DNA of 64,000 bases from Proales similis (taxonomy: Eukaryota; Rotifera; Eurotatoria; Ploima; Proalidae): assembly GCA_019059635.1 (NCBI GenBank), contig JAGVRJ010000009.1:1618320-1682319 (forward strand), written 5' to 3'. Made by a program: the position numbers and the translations under genes. Positions 1-9,890 of the stretch are shown here, one piece after another (position 1 is the first letter of the stretch; every line of letters begins with the position of its first letter). Under the pieces are notes generated by a model. It worked only from the letters and a program-made list of their open reading frames with translations. It ran no database searches and had not been told where the DNA came from.

Positions 1-2
1 AA

Positions 3-1421
3 ACTTTCCTTCATTCGACTTTTCACGGCCTCTCTGCTGTTTTTCGCAATCGTGTCATATTCTTACGACTGTTATGGCTGAGTCTCTTTCTTATTTCTTC
101 GGTTACATGCGCCTTATTTGTGCGCAAGACTATTCTCAAATACTTTGACCATGAAGTAGTCACAAAGCTAAGTGTATTGGAAGAGATACCTGCTGAGTTT
201 CCGACCATTTCCATCTGCAATCTTAACCCATTAATCAATCGTCAAACTATAAGAACTGTGGAGGAAATGATTTTGAAGGAGAACGGGCTGTTCAATAATA
301 TTAGTATGCCAGCATTTCTAAACTTGATCCTGACCCGACTTTATGTACTCGGCACACTCAAAGAACATCCTTTGAATGCAAACAATCAGTTTAGCATAGG
401 AATAGATATAAAAGAGATGCTATTAGGATGTACTTTTAACCTCGAACCATGTAACTTTAACGATTTCGACAAGTTTTTTGACCCCTATTACGGTGACTGC
501 TATAAGTTCAATGCTAACAGGACTCGATGGGTGACCAGACCTGGTTCAACCAACGGATTAACTTTGGAGTTTTTTTTGGGTCAAGCAGATAGCCTTTATC
601 AACTTAGCACTCGCAATGGACTTCATATTTTCGTCAACAATTTCACTGACCGACCTTATTTCACTGAAGGCATAGACGTTTCAGCTGGTGCATTTACAAA
701 TATAGCCATCAAAAGAACATATTCATACAAGGTTCCTAAGCCTTACAGTAATTGTGAAAAAGATCTTGATGAAACATTCTCTACTGATTCAGCCATATAC
801 AAGGGTCTATTTAAATTTAGCAAGACCTATAAACAATCTGACTGTTTGGACATGTGTTTTCAAACTCATCTGCTTCGTAAATGCCGTTGTTACGCCCTGG
901 CAAAGTTTGAATACTTTCCTAAAAAGAACATGTGCGTAAATTTTGAGGATCTACTTTGTTATAAGAACTACATCACCGAGTTTTTTGGGAATGAATCGTC
1001 TAAATGCGCCCGTCATTGCCCAAAAGAATGCAACTCGATAAGCTATTCACATACTGTTACCTATTCGCAATATCCAAGCAAATCTTATAGCTTGTATATG
1101 ATGACCCGCCCACAAGCAAGTAAGATATTTAGTAACTGGACGCTAGAGAGCATAGAGCGAAGTATTGCACTTTTAAATGTCTATTACCCAGACTTTCAGT
1201 TTACAGAAATACGAGAAATCGAGAAGACAGATGTATATGACTTGATATCGAGCATTGGTGGAACATTGGGCCTTTTCATGGGAATGAGTTTCCTTAGTTT
1301 TGGCGAAATTCTGGAAGTTCTAATAAATCTTGCGCTTGGCTTCTTTCGTGCAAGTGTATTGCCGAACACCATGAGAAATAAATTGGCCAAGGTAAAAGTT
1401 ATGCCAAACTCGGATAATTGA
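3..1421 (+). CDS. DEG/ENaC-family sodium channel subunit, first of three tandem copies, 5' truncated by the window
   Basis: Trimeric cation channel subunit of the degenerin/epithelial sodium channel superfamily (the group that includes peptide-gated FaNaC and ASIC), expected in the plasma membrane. The reading frame is open from base 3, upstream of the first ATG-like codon; the translation there gives the cytosolic His-Gly gating motif (codons at 24-29) and a hydrophobic first membrane segment, so base 120 is not the true start. A cysteine-rich extracellular domain follows, then the second membrane segment with the G-x-S selectivity motif read as Gly-Met-Ser near 1280. About 45% of positions in the pore region are visibly shared with the two downstream copies. 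Subunit type and ligand cannot be told. A GTAAAA donor-like site in phase 0 at about 1390 may lead to another 3' exon. Confidence 0.93.
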   Translation, partial: TFLHSTFHGLSAVFRNRVIFLRLLWLSLFLISSVTCALFVRKTILKYFDHEVVTKLSVLEEIPAEFPTISICNLNPLINRQTIRTVEEMILKENGLFNNISMPAFLNLILTRLYVLGTLKEHPLNANNQFSIGIDIKEMLLGCTFNLEPCNFNDFDKFFDPYYGDCYKFNANRTRWVTRPGSTNGLTLEFFLGQADSLYQLSTRNGLHIFVNNFTDRPYFTEGIDVSAGAFTNIAIKRTYSYKVPKPYSNCEKDLDETFSTDSAIYKGLFKFSKTYKQSDCLDMCFQTHLLRKCRCYALAKFEYFPKKNMCVNFEDLLCYKNYITEFFGNESSKCARHCPKECNSISYSHTVTYSQYPSKSYSLYMMTRPQASKIFSNWTLESIERSIALLNVYYPDFQFTEIREIEKTDVYDLISSIGGTLGLFMGMSFLSFGEILEVLINLALGFFRASVLPNTMRNKLAKVKVMPNSDN

Positions 1422-1972
1422 AAAGTAATCTGAATTTTTGGTTGCATTGAACTCCATATAAATTATCAAAAACGTTCGAGCAAAAGGTTCAAGTCACCAG
1501 GAAGAGAGCGCGCCTTTTCCTTCAATTACCATGTTTTTTTTTAAATACATATCACGCACATTGGCAGTAGGCTTGATTAGATTTTAAGAAACGCTTATTC
1601 TCTGATTCTCCTTTTAATTTTAAGCCCAAGTCCGCCAAATTTGGGCCCTCAAAATAACAATAAATCGCTAGTTTTTCCATTACGTTATTACGAAATACGG
1701 ATGCATTTCTTACAGGGTGGCTTTTAAATGCTTCTTTCAGAACCAATCAACAAAATGGTCGATTTTAGTACTTCTAGTTTTCGTTTATAATTTTAAAAAA
1801 ACCTATCACTTGCCAATCAATAAATTTTGCCTCATCGACTAGCACAGAAAGTTATCGCTAAGGAAATAGGCTGGCGATGGCTAGAAAATAATTTAAAAAA
1901 TTAACAGCAATCGTGAAGTAGATCTAGTATTTAAGCTCTTGGCAACCAAGATAGAGGCAGTTAGACTGAAAA
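1422..1972. other. intergenic, DEG/ENaC copies 1 and 2
   Basis: AT-rich spacer with no supported coding sequence. It should hold the 3' end of copy 1 and the promoter of copy 2. The short open frames here have no recognisable similarity. Confidence 0.5.
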
Positions 1973-3421
1973 ATGACGGCGCAGCAGAAAACGAAATTCG
2001 AGAGTAAAAACGAAACATTCTTCTCTGGAGCCAAAAAGATCTTAAAAGAGGCAGTTGAGTCAAGCACTGTTCATTCATTAGCCCACAATGTTCAAGCTGA
2101 TTATAAAATTCTCAACCTATTTTGGATAATTTCCCTAATCCTATCAGCAGCTGGTTGTTGTTTTCTAATTTTTTACACGGTTGACTCTTTTCTTCAATTC
2201 GACGTCAACACTAAAGTAACAATTATTGATGAGGTGCCCACCGATTTCCCGAAAATCACTTTCTGCAACGCCAATCCTTTCATGACCAATGAATCGATTG
2301 CACTGCTGAGAAGCTTTCCTACTGTACCAAGTATAAGTGAACCACTAGGAGCTGATTTGATCAGGAGTCGCTTTGCCATAATGAATCTACTCCTATCGCC
2401 CGACATAAGTGATGAGCAGCGTCAGTCTTTATCTTCAGGATTCTCAAAAATGTTTTTGGACTGCTCGTTTAACGGTGAGACATGTAATGAGAGTGATTTT
2501 GAACACTACTATGATATTTATTATGGAAATTGCCATGTATTCAGCAGCAAAACTAATAAGAAAAGCTCATCGAAGCCAGGACTTATGCATGGACTGGTTG
2601 TTGAGCTTTTTCTCGATCAACCCACAGATGCAATTCAAATTCCTTTGTTTTCGGGTGTCCACATTTTCGTTAACAATCAAACTTCTGAACCAACATTTTT
2701 TGAAGGCCTAGACGCCTCTGCCGGTGCCATTACGAATATTGCCATGAGTAGGACTTTCTCAAATCGACTTCCGAAGCCCTACAGTGACTGCACTGGAGAC
2801 ATGACAAGTCTAGATGAAAGCGATTCTCAATACTTCAAACTAATTTATAAAAGAGGCCAAACTTATAGACAAACCGACTGTCTCGATCTTTGCTTTCAAG
2901 ATTTTTCCTTTCAGAGATGTGGGTGCGTAGAGGCATCTTTTATTCGATACTTTCCGAATCGTCTCCAATGCCTTAACTCAAGTCTACTGATATGTTTGAG
3001 TAAAGTGTTTGTAGAATTTCAGTCAAAACAGCTAACAAAGCAATGTGACTGCCCTTTGGAGTGTAAATCAGTCAAGTATGATTACAAAATTTCATTCAAT
3101 GATTACCCTCATCCATTATTATTGCCATTTTTGACCAACTATTCAGTCTTCAAAGATCGAATTCCTCATCCTATCACGGTTGAAAAAGTTAAAAATTCTG
3201 TTGCATTTGTCCGAATTTTTTACCAAGAACTAAATTATTTAGCTATTGAAGAGCAGGTGAGCATGAACGAGTTTACTTTAATATCGAGCATTGGCGGTTT
3301 GCTCGGCCTCTTTTTGGGGGCCAGCTTTCTTAGTATGGCTGAAATTCCTGCTTTTTTCTTAAAGCTAGCTATTTCCTATTTCGAACAGAGGATAAAGGCC
3401 AAACAAGTAAGATCCCTTTAA
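1973..3421 (+). CDS. DEG/ENaC-family sodium channel subunit, second copy, with an altered HG motif
   Basis: Full-length channel subunit of 482 residues. It shows a short cytosolic N-terminus, the first membrane segment (about residues 46-68), a large extracellular domain with paired cysteines and N-glycosylation sequons, and a second membrane segment containing Gly-Ala-Ser, the G-x-S pore motif. The His-Gly gating motif found in copies 1 and 3 reads His34-Ser35 here. In vertebrate ENaC subunits a Gly-to-Ser change at this glycine lowers open probability, so this copy may be a low-activity or modulatory subunit; that is inference. The last codons run into a GTAAGA phase-0 donor (3407), so the C-tail may be spliced as in copy 3. 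Start chosen at the first ATG, which leaves a normal-length N-terminus. Confidence 0.94.
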   Translation: MTAQQKTKFESKNETFFSGAKKILKEAVESSTVHSLAHNVQADYKILNLFWIISLILSAAGCCFLIFYTVDSFLQFDVNTKVTIIDEVPTDFPKITFCNANPFMTNESIALLRSFPTVPSISEPLGADLIRSRFAIMNLLLSPDISDEQRQSLSSGFSKMFLDCSFNGETCNESDFEHYYDIYYGNCHVFSSKTNKKSSSKPGLMHGLVVELFLDQPTDAIQIPLFSGVHIFVNNQTSEPTFFEGLDASAGAITNIAMSRTFSNRLPKPYSDCTGDMTSLDESDSQYFKLIYKRGQTYRQTDCLDLCFQDFSFQRCGCVEASFIRYFPNRLQCLNSSLLICLSKVFVEFQSKQLTKQCDCPLECKSVKYDYKISFNDYPHPLLLPFLTNYSVFKDRIPHPITVEKVKNSVAFVRIFYQELNYLAIEEQVSMNEFTLISSIGGLLGLFLGASFLSMAEIPAFFLKLAISYFEQRIKAKQVRSL

Positions 3422-3499
3422 ACATTCTAGAAGAATCCAATTGCTTGATTAGTTAAACATTAATTAAATGGTTGTCTGCCTATCATAATTAAGGTTAAG

Positions 3500-3576
3500 A
3501 AATAATCATTTAAGAAACTCTCTCCATTTGCCAATTGAGAAAATAAAATGTTGCTTAATGAAATGAGTGATTTTAT
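3500..3576 (+). repeat. direct repeat, 3'-UTR-like copy A
   Basis: AT-rich stretch containing AATAAA that recurs with a few substitutions at about 3979-4056. Its core (TTGAGAAAATAAAATG followed by GAAATGAGTGATTTTA) is nearly the same in both. It looks like a duplicated 3' untranslated end of a DEG/ENaC gene. Confidence 0.7.
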
Positions 3577-3693
3577 TGATAGCATCGGAAAGATCCAAAA
3601 TAAGTACAATGTGGTTTTCCTAATGGCTTTGTGTTAGTCAGTACATCGTTGTTTGTTGCGCATTAAATTTGAGATGAGCATGATACAGTTAGG

Positions 3694-3958
3694 GTTTAGA
3701 TAGAGGTTCTTTAGATGAATCCAGTGGCTCCGAATTGTCTCAAACCTCATCATAAGAGGAAACCCTTGCACCCTCTTCAGCGGAGAACGACTCGGATCTA
3801 TTTTCTGATAGACTCTTGCCGACTATCATGCTTGCTGATCCAAGCATCCCAGGAGCTCTGTCAGCAAAGCGATAATGGAAGACCCGTACGCGCTCCCAGC
3901 CCTCCCAAACGATATGGCCCCTGAGCTATTAGGCGCTGGACGGATGTTACTAACCTAG
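3694..3958 (+). pseudogene. decayed coding relic, family not recognised
   Basis: Between the two direct repeats a stretch of about 85 codons reads like protein (acidic, Ser/Pro-rich). Its frame is broken by one in-frame TAA near 3751 and one frameshift near 3867, after which a second good frame runs to a TAG at about 3956. Base composition is more GC-rich than the flanks. It does not resemble the neighbouring channel genes. I do not recognise the parent family; it could be a processed pseudogene or a piece of a mobile element. Confidence 0.4.
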
Positions 3959-3978
3959 CATAAATAAGCTTAACCGGG

Positions 3979-4056
3979 TGAACCATTAATTATTTAGTAA
4001 ACTTCCCATTCGCAGTTGAGAAAATAAAATGTTAGTTGATGAAATGAGTGATTTTA
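3979..4056 (+). repeat. direct repeat, 3'-UTR-like copy B
   Basis: Second copy of the AT-rich 3'-UTR-like repeat at 3500-3576, again with AATAAA. The rest of the 3577-4411 interval holds the relic described separately and otherwise no supported gene. Confidence 0.7.
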
Positions 4057-4411
4057 CATAGAAAACTTCTAATACTAGAAATTTAATTTCGAATGAGTAG
4101 TGCGATTTCATGTAGTTTTGATTAAATCAAAAATCAAATTTTTCTAGGCTCCAATTCATATTGAAGCCTGCTTCATCGACAATACTTAATTTTCTAATGA
4201 TTTTCTTATGAAAGTGTTTCTATTTAAAAAAGGTCGATTATTTCAGGGGATTTGTCGAACGATCTCAACTGCACAGATTTCTAATTTGGTTAAAAGGTTA
4301 AACGCTGTAACTGTTGTCAAATTCAGCTCAACTGGTAAAAGAATGGATGAAATCATCAAATTAAGCTGCAATTATAATATAAAACTATCATAGCATCATA
4401 TTTAAATTTTT

Positions 4412-6090
4412 ATGTTTGTCATGGCAGAGTTTGTTTTTGGAAGTCAAAGCATGGATCGAAATTCAAAAAGTTTGCAAACAAACCCGCCGGGCAAGCGTTT
4501 TATTGCGGTTCTTAAGGATACTGTTGAGAATTCGACAATTCATGGATTGCCTCACATTTTCAAAACTAAGCACCGACTAGTGCGTTTCTTGTGGATTGTC
4601 GCCTTTATAATATCGTTTGGAGCGTGCGCCTTTATGATCGCCAAAAATCTAATTTTTTACCTCAGTTTTGAAGTTGTCACGAAATACACAATCTTACAGG
4701 AGTCGGCAGCTGAATATCCTGCCATCACTTTTTGCAATTTGAATCAATTTCATGATCCATATGGTTCAGAATTTGTCAGTAGGCAGCTCAATTTAGAACC
4801 GAGTGTCTCGAGTTATTTGAACAGCTCCAAGAACTCTAGTCATTCATACGAAAGGATGGGATTTCACTATTATTACATTCTTCTACTGAGTGCAAGTAAC
4901 TTGAGCTCCACTGAAAAGGAAAGAATCGGCATTCCGCTTGAGAATATGATTGTTTCGTGTTATTATAGCGGTGCACAATGCAACTCGAGTGACTTCGAAA
5001 GAACGTTTAATTCTTTTTACGGAAACTGCTTCACATTCAATCGACAAACCCCGGCGAGAACCTCGTCTATCCCTGGACGTCTAAATGGACTAAAGCTTGA
5101 GCTCTATTTAGGAAAAGTCAGCAGTTTCTATCAATTTGCATACTCACAAGGAATTCATCTTTTTGTTCATAACAAATCAAGGCTACCAACTTACAATGAA
5201 GGCATTGATGTACCAGCAAGTAGCAATACACTTGTATCAATCAAACGTTCATTCCAAAAGCGACTTTCTCAACCTTTTAGCGACTGTTTAGCTGACATTC
5301 ATGACCGTGACGCTCATAGTTCCAAGTATTTTAAAAGAACTCTCGATCTTGGTCTGGACTACACCCAGCAGGACTGTTTGAGCATCTGCTTTCAAGATGA
5401 AATATTTCGGGTGCTTAATTGCAGTGCAGGACCACTAGCCGAGCTGTTCACAGGACGTAGAAAATGTCAAGGAAGAAATGAGTTTAACTTGTTTGTCGAA
5501 TTTTTCGCAAACTTTTACTCTAAGAATTTAATTGAAACTTGCAACTGTCCTTCTGAATGCGATAAAGCCTTTTTCTCGCTCCAAATATCCACTGCCAGCT
5601 TTCCAACACAAGTATATGCCGAGAATATTTACTCACATTTGCAAATAAAAGAAAACAATTCTATAAACGCTACCCTGGAGGAATTCCGGCAAAGCATTCT
5701 CCTCCTGGAGATTTACTATGAATCCTTAGATTTCCTCGTTGTTCAGGACATACCAAGCATGAGCTTTGAAGATCTGGTTGGTAACTGTGGCGGAATGCTT
5801 GGTCTGTTTGTTGGCGCAAGCTTTCTCACATTCGCCGAACTGATCCAGCTTTTCATCGAACTATTGACCATCAGCAGTTCCAAGAACAAACGTCAAATAG
5901 ATGCAAATGATTCTTCAACAATACAAGAAAATGTAAGAAATAACCTAGAAAATTTCGAGGTGAAATTTATCGAAATAACGTGCCTTGAATTTTTTAGCCT
6001 GAACGCATGACATCCAGAAACGATGAAACAGCAGATGAGAAAATCGAAAATAAAATGAGGAAAAGGACAGGTCTATCGACCATAGATTAA
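4412..6090 (+). CDS. DEG/ENaC-family sodium channel subunit, third copy, two exons
   Basis: Channel subunit with intact His44-Gly45 gating motif, first membrane segment at about residues 58-80, a long cysteine-rich extracellular domain and a second membrane segment with the Gly-Ala-Ser pore motif near 5815. The residues just before the pore read Gly-Asn-Cys-Gly-Gly where the other copies have Ser-Ser-Ile-Gly-Gly, adding a cysteine at the membrane boundary. The unspliced frame stops at 6010, but a consensus GTAAGA donor at 5933 and a TTTTTTAG acceptor at 5996-5997 define a 65-bp phase-0 intron. The second exon (5998-6090) then gives a charged C-tail ending at TAA 6088. The start could also be one of two later in-frame ATGs (4421, 4451). 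Confidence 0.9.
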
Positions 6091-6437
6091 AAATTGAAAG
6101 TTATGAAAACCATTCTATTTTGTCTAGAAAATATCTTTGTTGAGTCTCAATGAGTGATTGCGCAGCATCAATTACAAAGCCTTTAACTCTCATATTGGAA
6201 TGGGTTTTAAAACCCTTTCTATTGAATATTTTCTTAAAAATTCAGCTTATTTTGAAATCACTTTTATTATAGCAATGTCTGATTTTCCTCAAAAAAAATC
6301 GCAATAAAAATTCGAAAGACGTTCTTACCTAGATCAATGATGTAATGATGCAATTAGAACTTATGAAATGTAATTTCACCTATTGCGTACTATTTAAACT
6401 AAGGAAACATAGAAAAAAGGAATAATTAATTCATAAA
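6091..6437. other. intergenic spacer
   Basis: AT-rich, no coding sequence seen. It contains the 3' end of the third channel gene and presumably the promoter of the next gene. Confidence 0.5.
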
Positions 6438-9400
6438 ATGAATCCTTCTTACGACCAATTTTTAACTTACTGGTTTGGCGATATTTCGAAGCTCAACGAA
6501 GCTGACTACAAGCATCGTCCATCTTTTTGGTTCAAACTTAAAGCAGAAAATGATCAAGAAGCGAAATGCCTCTATGGCGAGTTAATGAGCCGCGTTAAAT
6601 TTGGTGACCTCAATCAATGGGAAGACCATCTGAGGGGTCAAGTTGCCCTTTGCATTTTTCTACACCAAATCTCTCGTCGAATCTATCGTGGTACTCCAGA
6701 AATGTTCAGTAATGACCAATTGGCTGTCAAGGTTGCGCAAGGACTGATTCCACACCTCAACTCGTTGCCACCAATTCAAGCTTTTTTCGTGAATCTGGTA
6801 CTTATAGATTCTGAAAATATAGATCTAGCAGAGGAGGCACTCAAATTTTTGGAAGTTCTTGCTCAGCAGTCACCTCTTTCCCAAAAGAGACATTTTTTCA
6901 ACTATCTTCAGACAGCAAGACTTAAATGTGATGCTTTGCGTAAATTCGGGCGCTTTCCCGAGCGAAATATATTGCTAAGTAGAGAAACAAACGAATCTGA
7001 ACGGGATTATTTAAAAAAAATGCCACCAGCTGTTTTCAAATCAATATATTCACTCGGACCAAAGGCCAAGCGACGAGCAGACGCCCAAACTTTAATACGG
7101 TCAAATGTTTCCAAAAATATGAAATGTCAACGAATTCTTTTTCTGCACGGTTTCCGTCAGTCTGCAAACAAACTGAAAAAACGTTTATCTGTCCTATCAC
7201 GTCTTCTTAAACTTGAAGCCAATGCCCATATAACATTTTTGGACGGAACCCATGCATACCAGCCATCCGGTGCAGATATCGAAAAAATGAAAATGAATTT
7301 TGGATCAACGATTGCCGAGCCAATTGAATCACAGCGCGCTTGGTATAATTTGAAGGGAGAATACTACGACGGCTTCGAAGAATCTCTTCAAGCGGTTTTA
7401 ACTCATGTCAAGTTGCATGGACCGTACGATGGTGTTTTTGGATTCAGTCAAGGAGCTTGTGTGGCATGGGTACTTATTTATCGTCATCCAGAGCTTTTCC
7501 GCTACTTTGTGCCAATAAGTGCCTATAACCCAATTGACTCACGTTACTCTACACTTTTTCCAGACCAACATCCGTGTGAAATACCATCATTGCATATTTA
7601 TGGTCTGAAGGACAAGATGGTTCCGCCAGGCAAATCAATTGCGTTTACCAAACAGTTTGTCGCTTGCCAGACGTGCTCACATCAGGGAGGTCACTTTGCG
7701 CCTGACCTTTGGCCGAATGAAAGAATTGTTGGTTTTGTCAAGGGCCAAGCGGTGCATGAAAGTCACTTTGAAATAAAACCAAGTGGATCACTGAAGGAAG
7801 GACTCTTTCAGTTGTATCTAGCTATCAATAACAGCAATCAACTTGAGCCAGTTGACTTGAGCGCACTTATGGAGAGCAGCTACTCGGTGGAAGTTGCGCA
7901 GTCATATCGGATGCAGAACGCTCTCAATTCAACCCAATCACTTGATTCCCTGACTGAAACTTTAGAGCAGGATTCAAATCTTTCCACCAATGAAAAGATA
8001 TATTTGATCAGTTACTTATTAATCAAGGCCAAAATGTCCCTTGATAGCAACAGAAAGTTAATTGATATAATCATAAAGACCTTTAACTCAACTGCAGATA
8101 ATACGGTTAAATGGTTAAATATAGAAGAGACTTTTGTAGGTCTTTATGCAAGACTTAATCAGTGGTCCCTTCTTATCCAGATTTGTGATCGTTGCTTCGA
8201 CCTTTTCGGTCAACTTCATTTGGCCAAAAGACTTTATTGGTATTTAATCGAGCTGTTTGTTCAGAGATTAAAGCAAGACTTGCTCATTTTGGATCAGATA
8301 CAAGGTTCCTATTTTTTTGCACAACTAACAGAATTGGAGTCTCCAATCGAATCCGAAGGTGAACTGCCCAGCCCAATAGGAGTGTGGATGATATCAGACT
8401 TGGCTTCCTTAATGCCAAGAGTAAAAACCGCTGTCGATAAGCATAGCCGAATAGCACGTGAAAGCGCCAACCTTCTCAACCCGTTCAGCACATATCTGGA
8501 AAAACATGACCTGGAAACTGCAAAAATGATCAGTTACAACCGTTATCGAACACTCTTGTCGTGTCTGAAAAAATCAAAAGCCAGAATTAAGAACGAGTCT
8601 TTAGGCACCAGTAAAAACAGTGTCAGCCGTTTAAAAAATGCTCGGCAAGACAAGAGTGTTATGGAAAACCTTCTTGACACACCATTTTCTGACGCTATTC
8701 TTAACCCGGTCCCTGAGCCGGTTGATGTTACTCCTTACGAGCTTATGCAGCCTCTTTATGATTGGCTTATCACAAACGCCGAATTTGATCCGGTAGAGGT
8801 TAAGTTCGTCAAAGGGAAAGTAACTGCTGATGGACGACTTGATTTGTGCAAACAAGTAATTGGGCCACAAGGAATCGAATCGCTTCTCAATTCGCTTACG
8901 AATCATGGCCATGTGAAAAAGTTGCTGCTGGGAAATAACATTATAGGGGACACGGGTGCAAAAGCAATAGCTGATTTCATCAGCAGTGGAAGAAGCCCTT
9001 TAACAATATGGTACATTGCTGGAAATAATTTGACAGCCAAAGGAATCGGCTTGATTGCTGAAGCTCTTAGAGACGATAAACAAGTGGAAGCATTGTGGCT
9101 AAAGCGTAATCCTCTTAAGTCAGCTGGCATGCATCCGATTGCAAGTCTCCTCCGTACAAATAACACAATACAAGTACTGGACCTTTTAAATTGCGGCTTA
9201 CTTGACGAGGGAGCTCGCATTCTTTTCGATGGTCTCAAACAAAATAACTCGATCAAGCACTTGTATTTGAGCGCCAATGGAATCACTCCAGAGGGTCTGG
9301 AAGCCATTCTGGATTATTACAAAACTGGAACAAGGAACCTCGAGACATTGTTTTTGGGAGCAAATCGATTAGGTGACAAAGGAGCCGAGATTATCAGCGA

Positions 9401-9890
9401 AATAATTCGTCTAGATAGCTCATTGAAATCTCTCAACTTAACGTCAAGCCGAATCGGGCCCAAGGGTATCAGTGTTCTGTCCGAGGCTCTTTCAAAGCAC
9501 CAATCGATTGAAGATTTGAATTTGGGATATATGCGAGCTACTGTTGACTTAGGCGAGCTTGGAAATTTTATCCAAGATGAAGGAGCTCTTCATGTGGCTG
9601 AGTTAATAAAGTGTAATTCCAGAATCCGAAGTCTCGACATATCCCACAACCACATAAGCATCAAAGGAATGGAGGTTGTCATCAAAGCAGCAAAAGAAAG
9701 TAAAAGTTTGCTCTTCTTTGGCTACGCTCAATTTGGCCAAGCAACCAATGAGATTGATCAAATTGAGATTTATAAAACTCTCAATAAGAATCGAAGTGAT
9801 TTTGAGGCTGCTAATCCCGGACTCGATGCAGATTCAGTAATTCGACCGCTGCATGTTCAGAAGATTTACAGCATCTTTAGAACCCATTAA
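6438..9890 (+). CDS. DUF924 / FSH1 serine hydrolase / LRR fusion protein
   Basis: Intronless frame of 1150 residues joining three parts. Residues about 5-200 match the DUF924 family, common in bacteria and in some eukaryotes, with the WFG motif at 12-14 and GRFPERN at 171-177. Residues about 232-435 form an FSH1/OVCA2-type alpha/beta hydrolase with a complete triad: Ser337 in G-F-S-Q-G, Asp392 and His419. The 435-820 segment is helical-looking and unassigned. Residues about 823-1090 carry ribonuclease-inhibitor-type leucine-rich repeats of 28-29 residues. No signal peptide is seen, so it is probably cytosolic. FSH1 proteins are serine esterases; the substrate here is unknown and DUF924 has no settled function. 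The LRRs suggest a recognition or scaffold part. Absence of introns in a gene this long is unusual beside its intron-rich neighbours. Confidence 0.9.
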   Translation: MNPSYDQFLTYWFGDISKLNEADYKHRPSFWFKLKAENDQEAKCLYGELMSRVKFGDLNQWEDHLRGQVALCIFLHQISRRIYRGTPEMFSNDQLAVKVAQGLIPHLNSLPPIQAFFVNLVLIDSENIDLAEEALKFLEVLAQQSPLSQKRHFFNYLQTARLKCDALRKFGRFPERNILLSRETNESERDYLKKMPPAVFKSIYSLGPKAKRRADAQTLIRSNVSKNMKCQRILFLHGFRQSANKLKKRLSVLSRLLKLEANAHITFLDGTHAYQPSGADIEKMKMNFGSTIAEPIESQRAWYNLKGEYYDGFEESLQAVLTHVKLHGPYDGVFGFSQGACVAWVLIYRHPELFRYFVPISAYNPIDSRYSTLFPDQHPCEIPSLHIYGLKDKMVPPGKSIAFTKQFVACQTCSHQGGHFAPDLWPNERIVGFVKGQAVHESHFEIKPSGSLKEGLFQLYLAINNSNQLEPVDLSALMESSYSVEVAQSYRMQNALNSTQSLDSLTETLEQDSNLSTNEKIYLISYLLIKAKMSLDSNRKLIDIIIKTFNSTADNTVKWLNIEETFVGLYARLNQWSLLIQICDRCFDLFGQLHLAKRLYWYLIELFVQRLKQDLLILDQIQGSYFFAQLTELESPIESEGELPSPIGVWMISDLASLMPRVKTAVDKHSRIARESANLLNPFSTYLEKHDLETAKMISYNRYRTLLSCLKKSKARIKNESLGTSKNSVSRLKNARQDKSVMENLLDTPFSDAILNPVPEPVDVTPYELMQPLYDWLITNAEFDPVEVKFVKGKVTADGRLDLCKQVIGPQGIESLLNSLTNHGHVKKLLLGNNIIGDTGAKAIADFISSGRSPLTIWYIAGNNLTAKGIGLIAEALRDDKQVEALWLKRNPLKSAGMHPIASLLRTNNTIQVLDLLNCGLLDEGARILFDGLKQNNSIKHLYLSANGITPEGLEAILDYYKTGTRNLETLFLGANRLGDKGAEIISEIIRLDSSLKSLNLTSSRIGPKGISVLSEALSKHQSIEDLNLGYMRATVDLGELGNFIQDEGALHVAELIKCNSRIRSLDISHNHISIKGMEVVIKAAKESKSLLFFGYAQFGQATNEIDQIEIYKTLNKNRSDFEAANPGLDADSVIRPLHVQKIYSIFRTH

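Noticed and set aside
120-1421. Start of the first channel gene at base 120
   Set aside because: The codon at 120 is GTG and lies inside the end of the first membrane segment; the same frame is open upstream with the gating motif.
4208-4393. 61-codon frame upstream of the third channel gene
   Set aside because: No recognisable feature, and it ends just before the channel start; probably promoter/5' UTR sequence.
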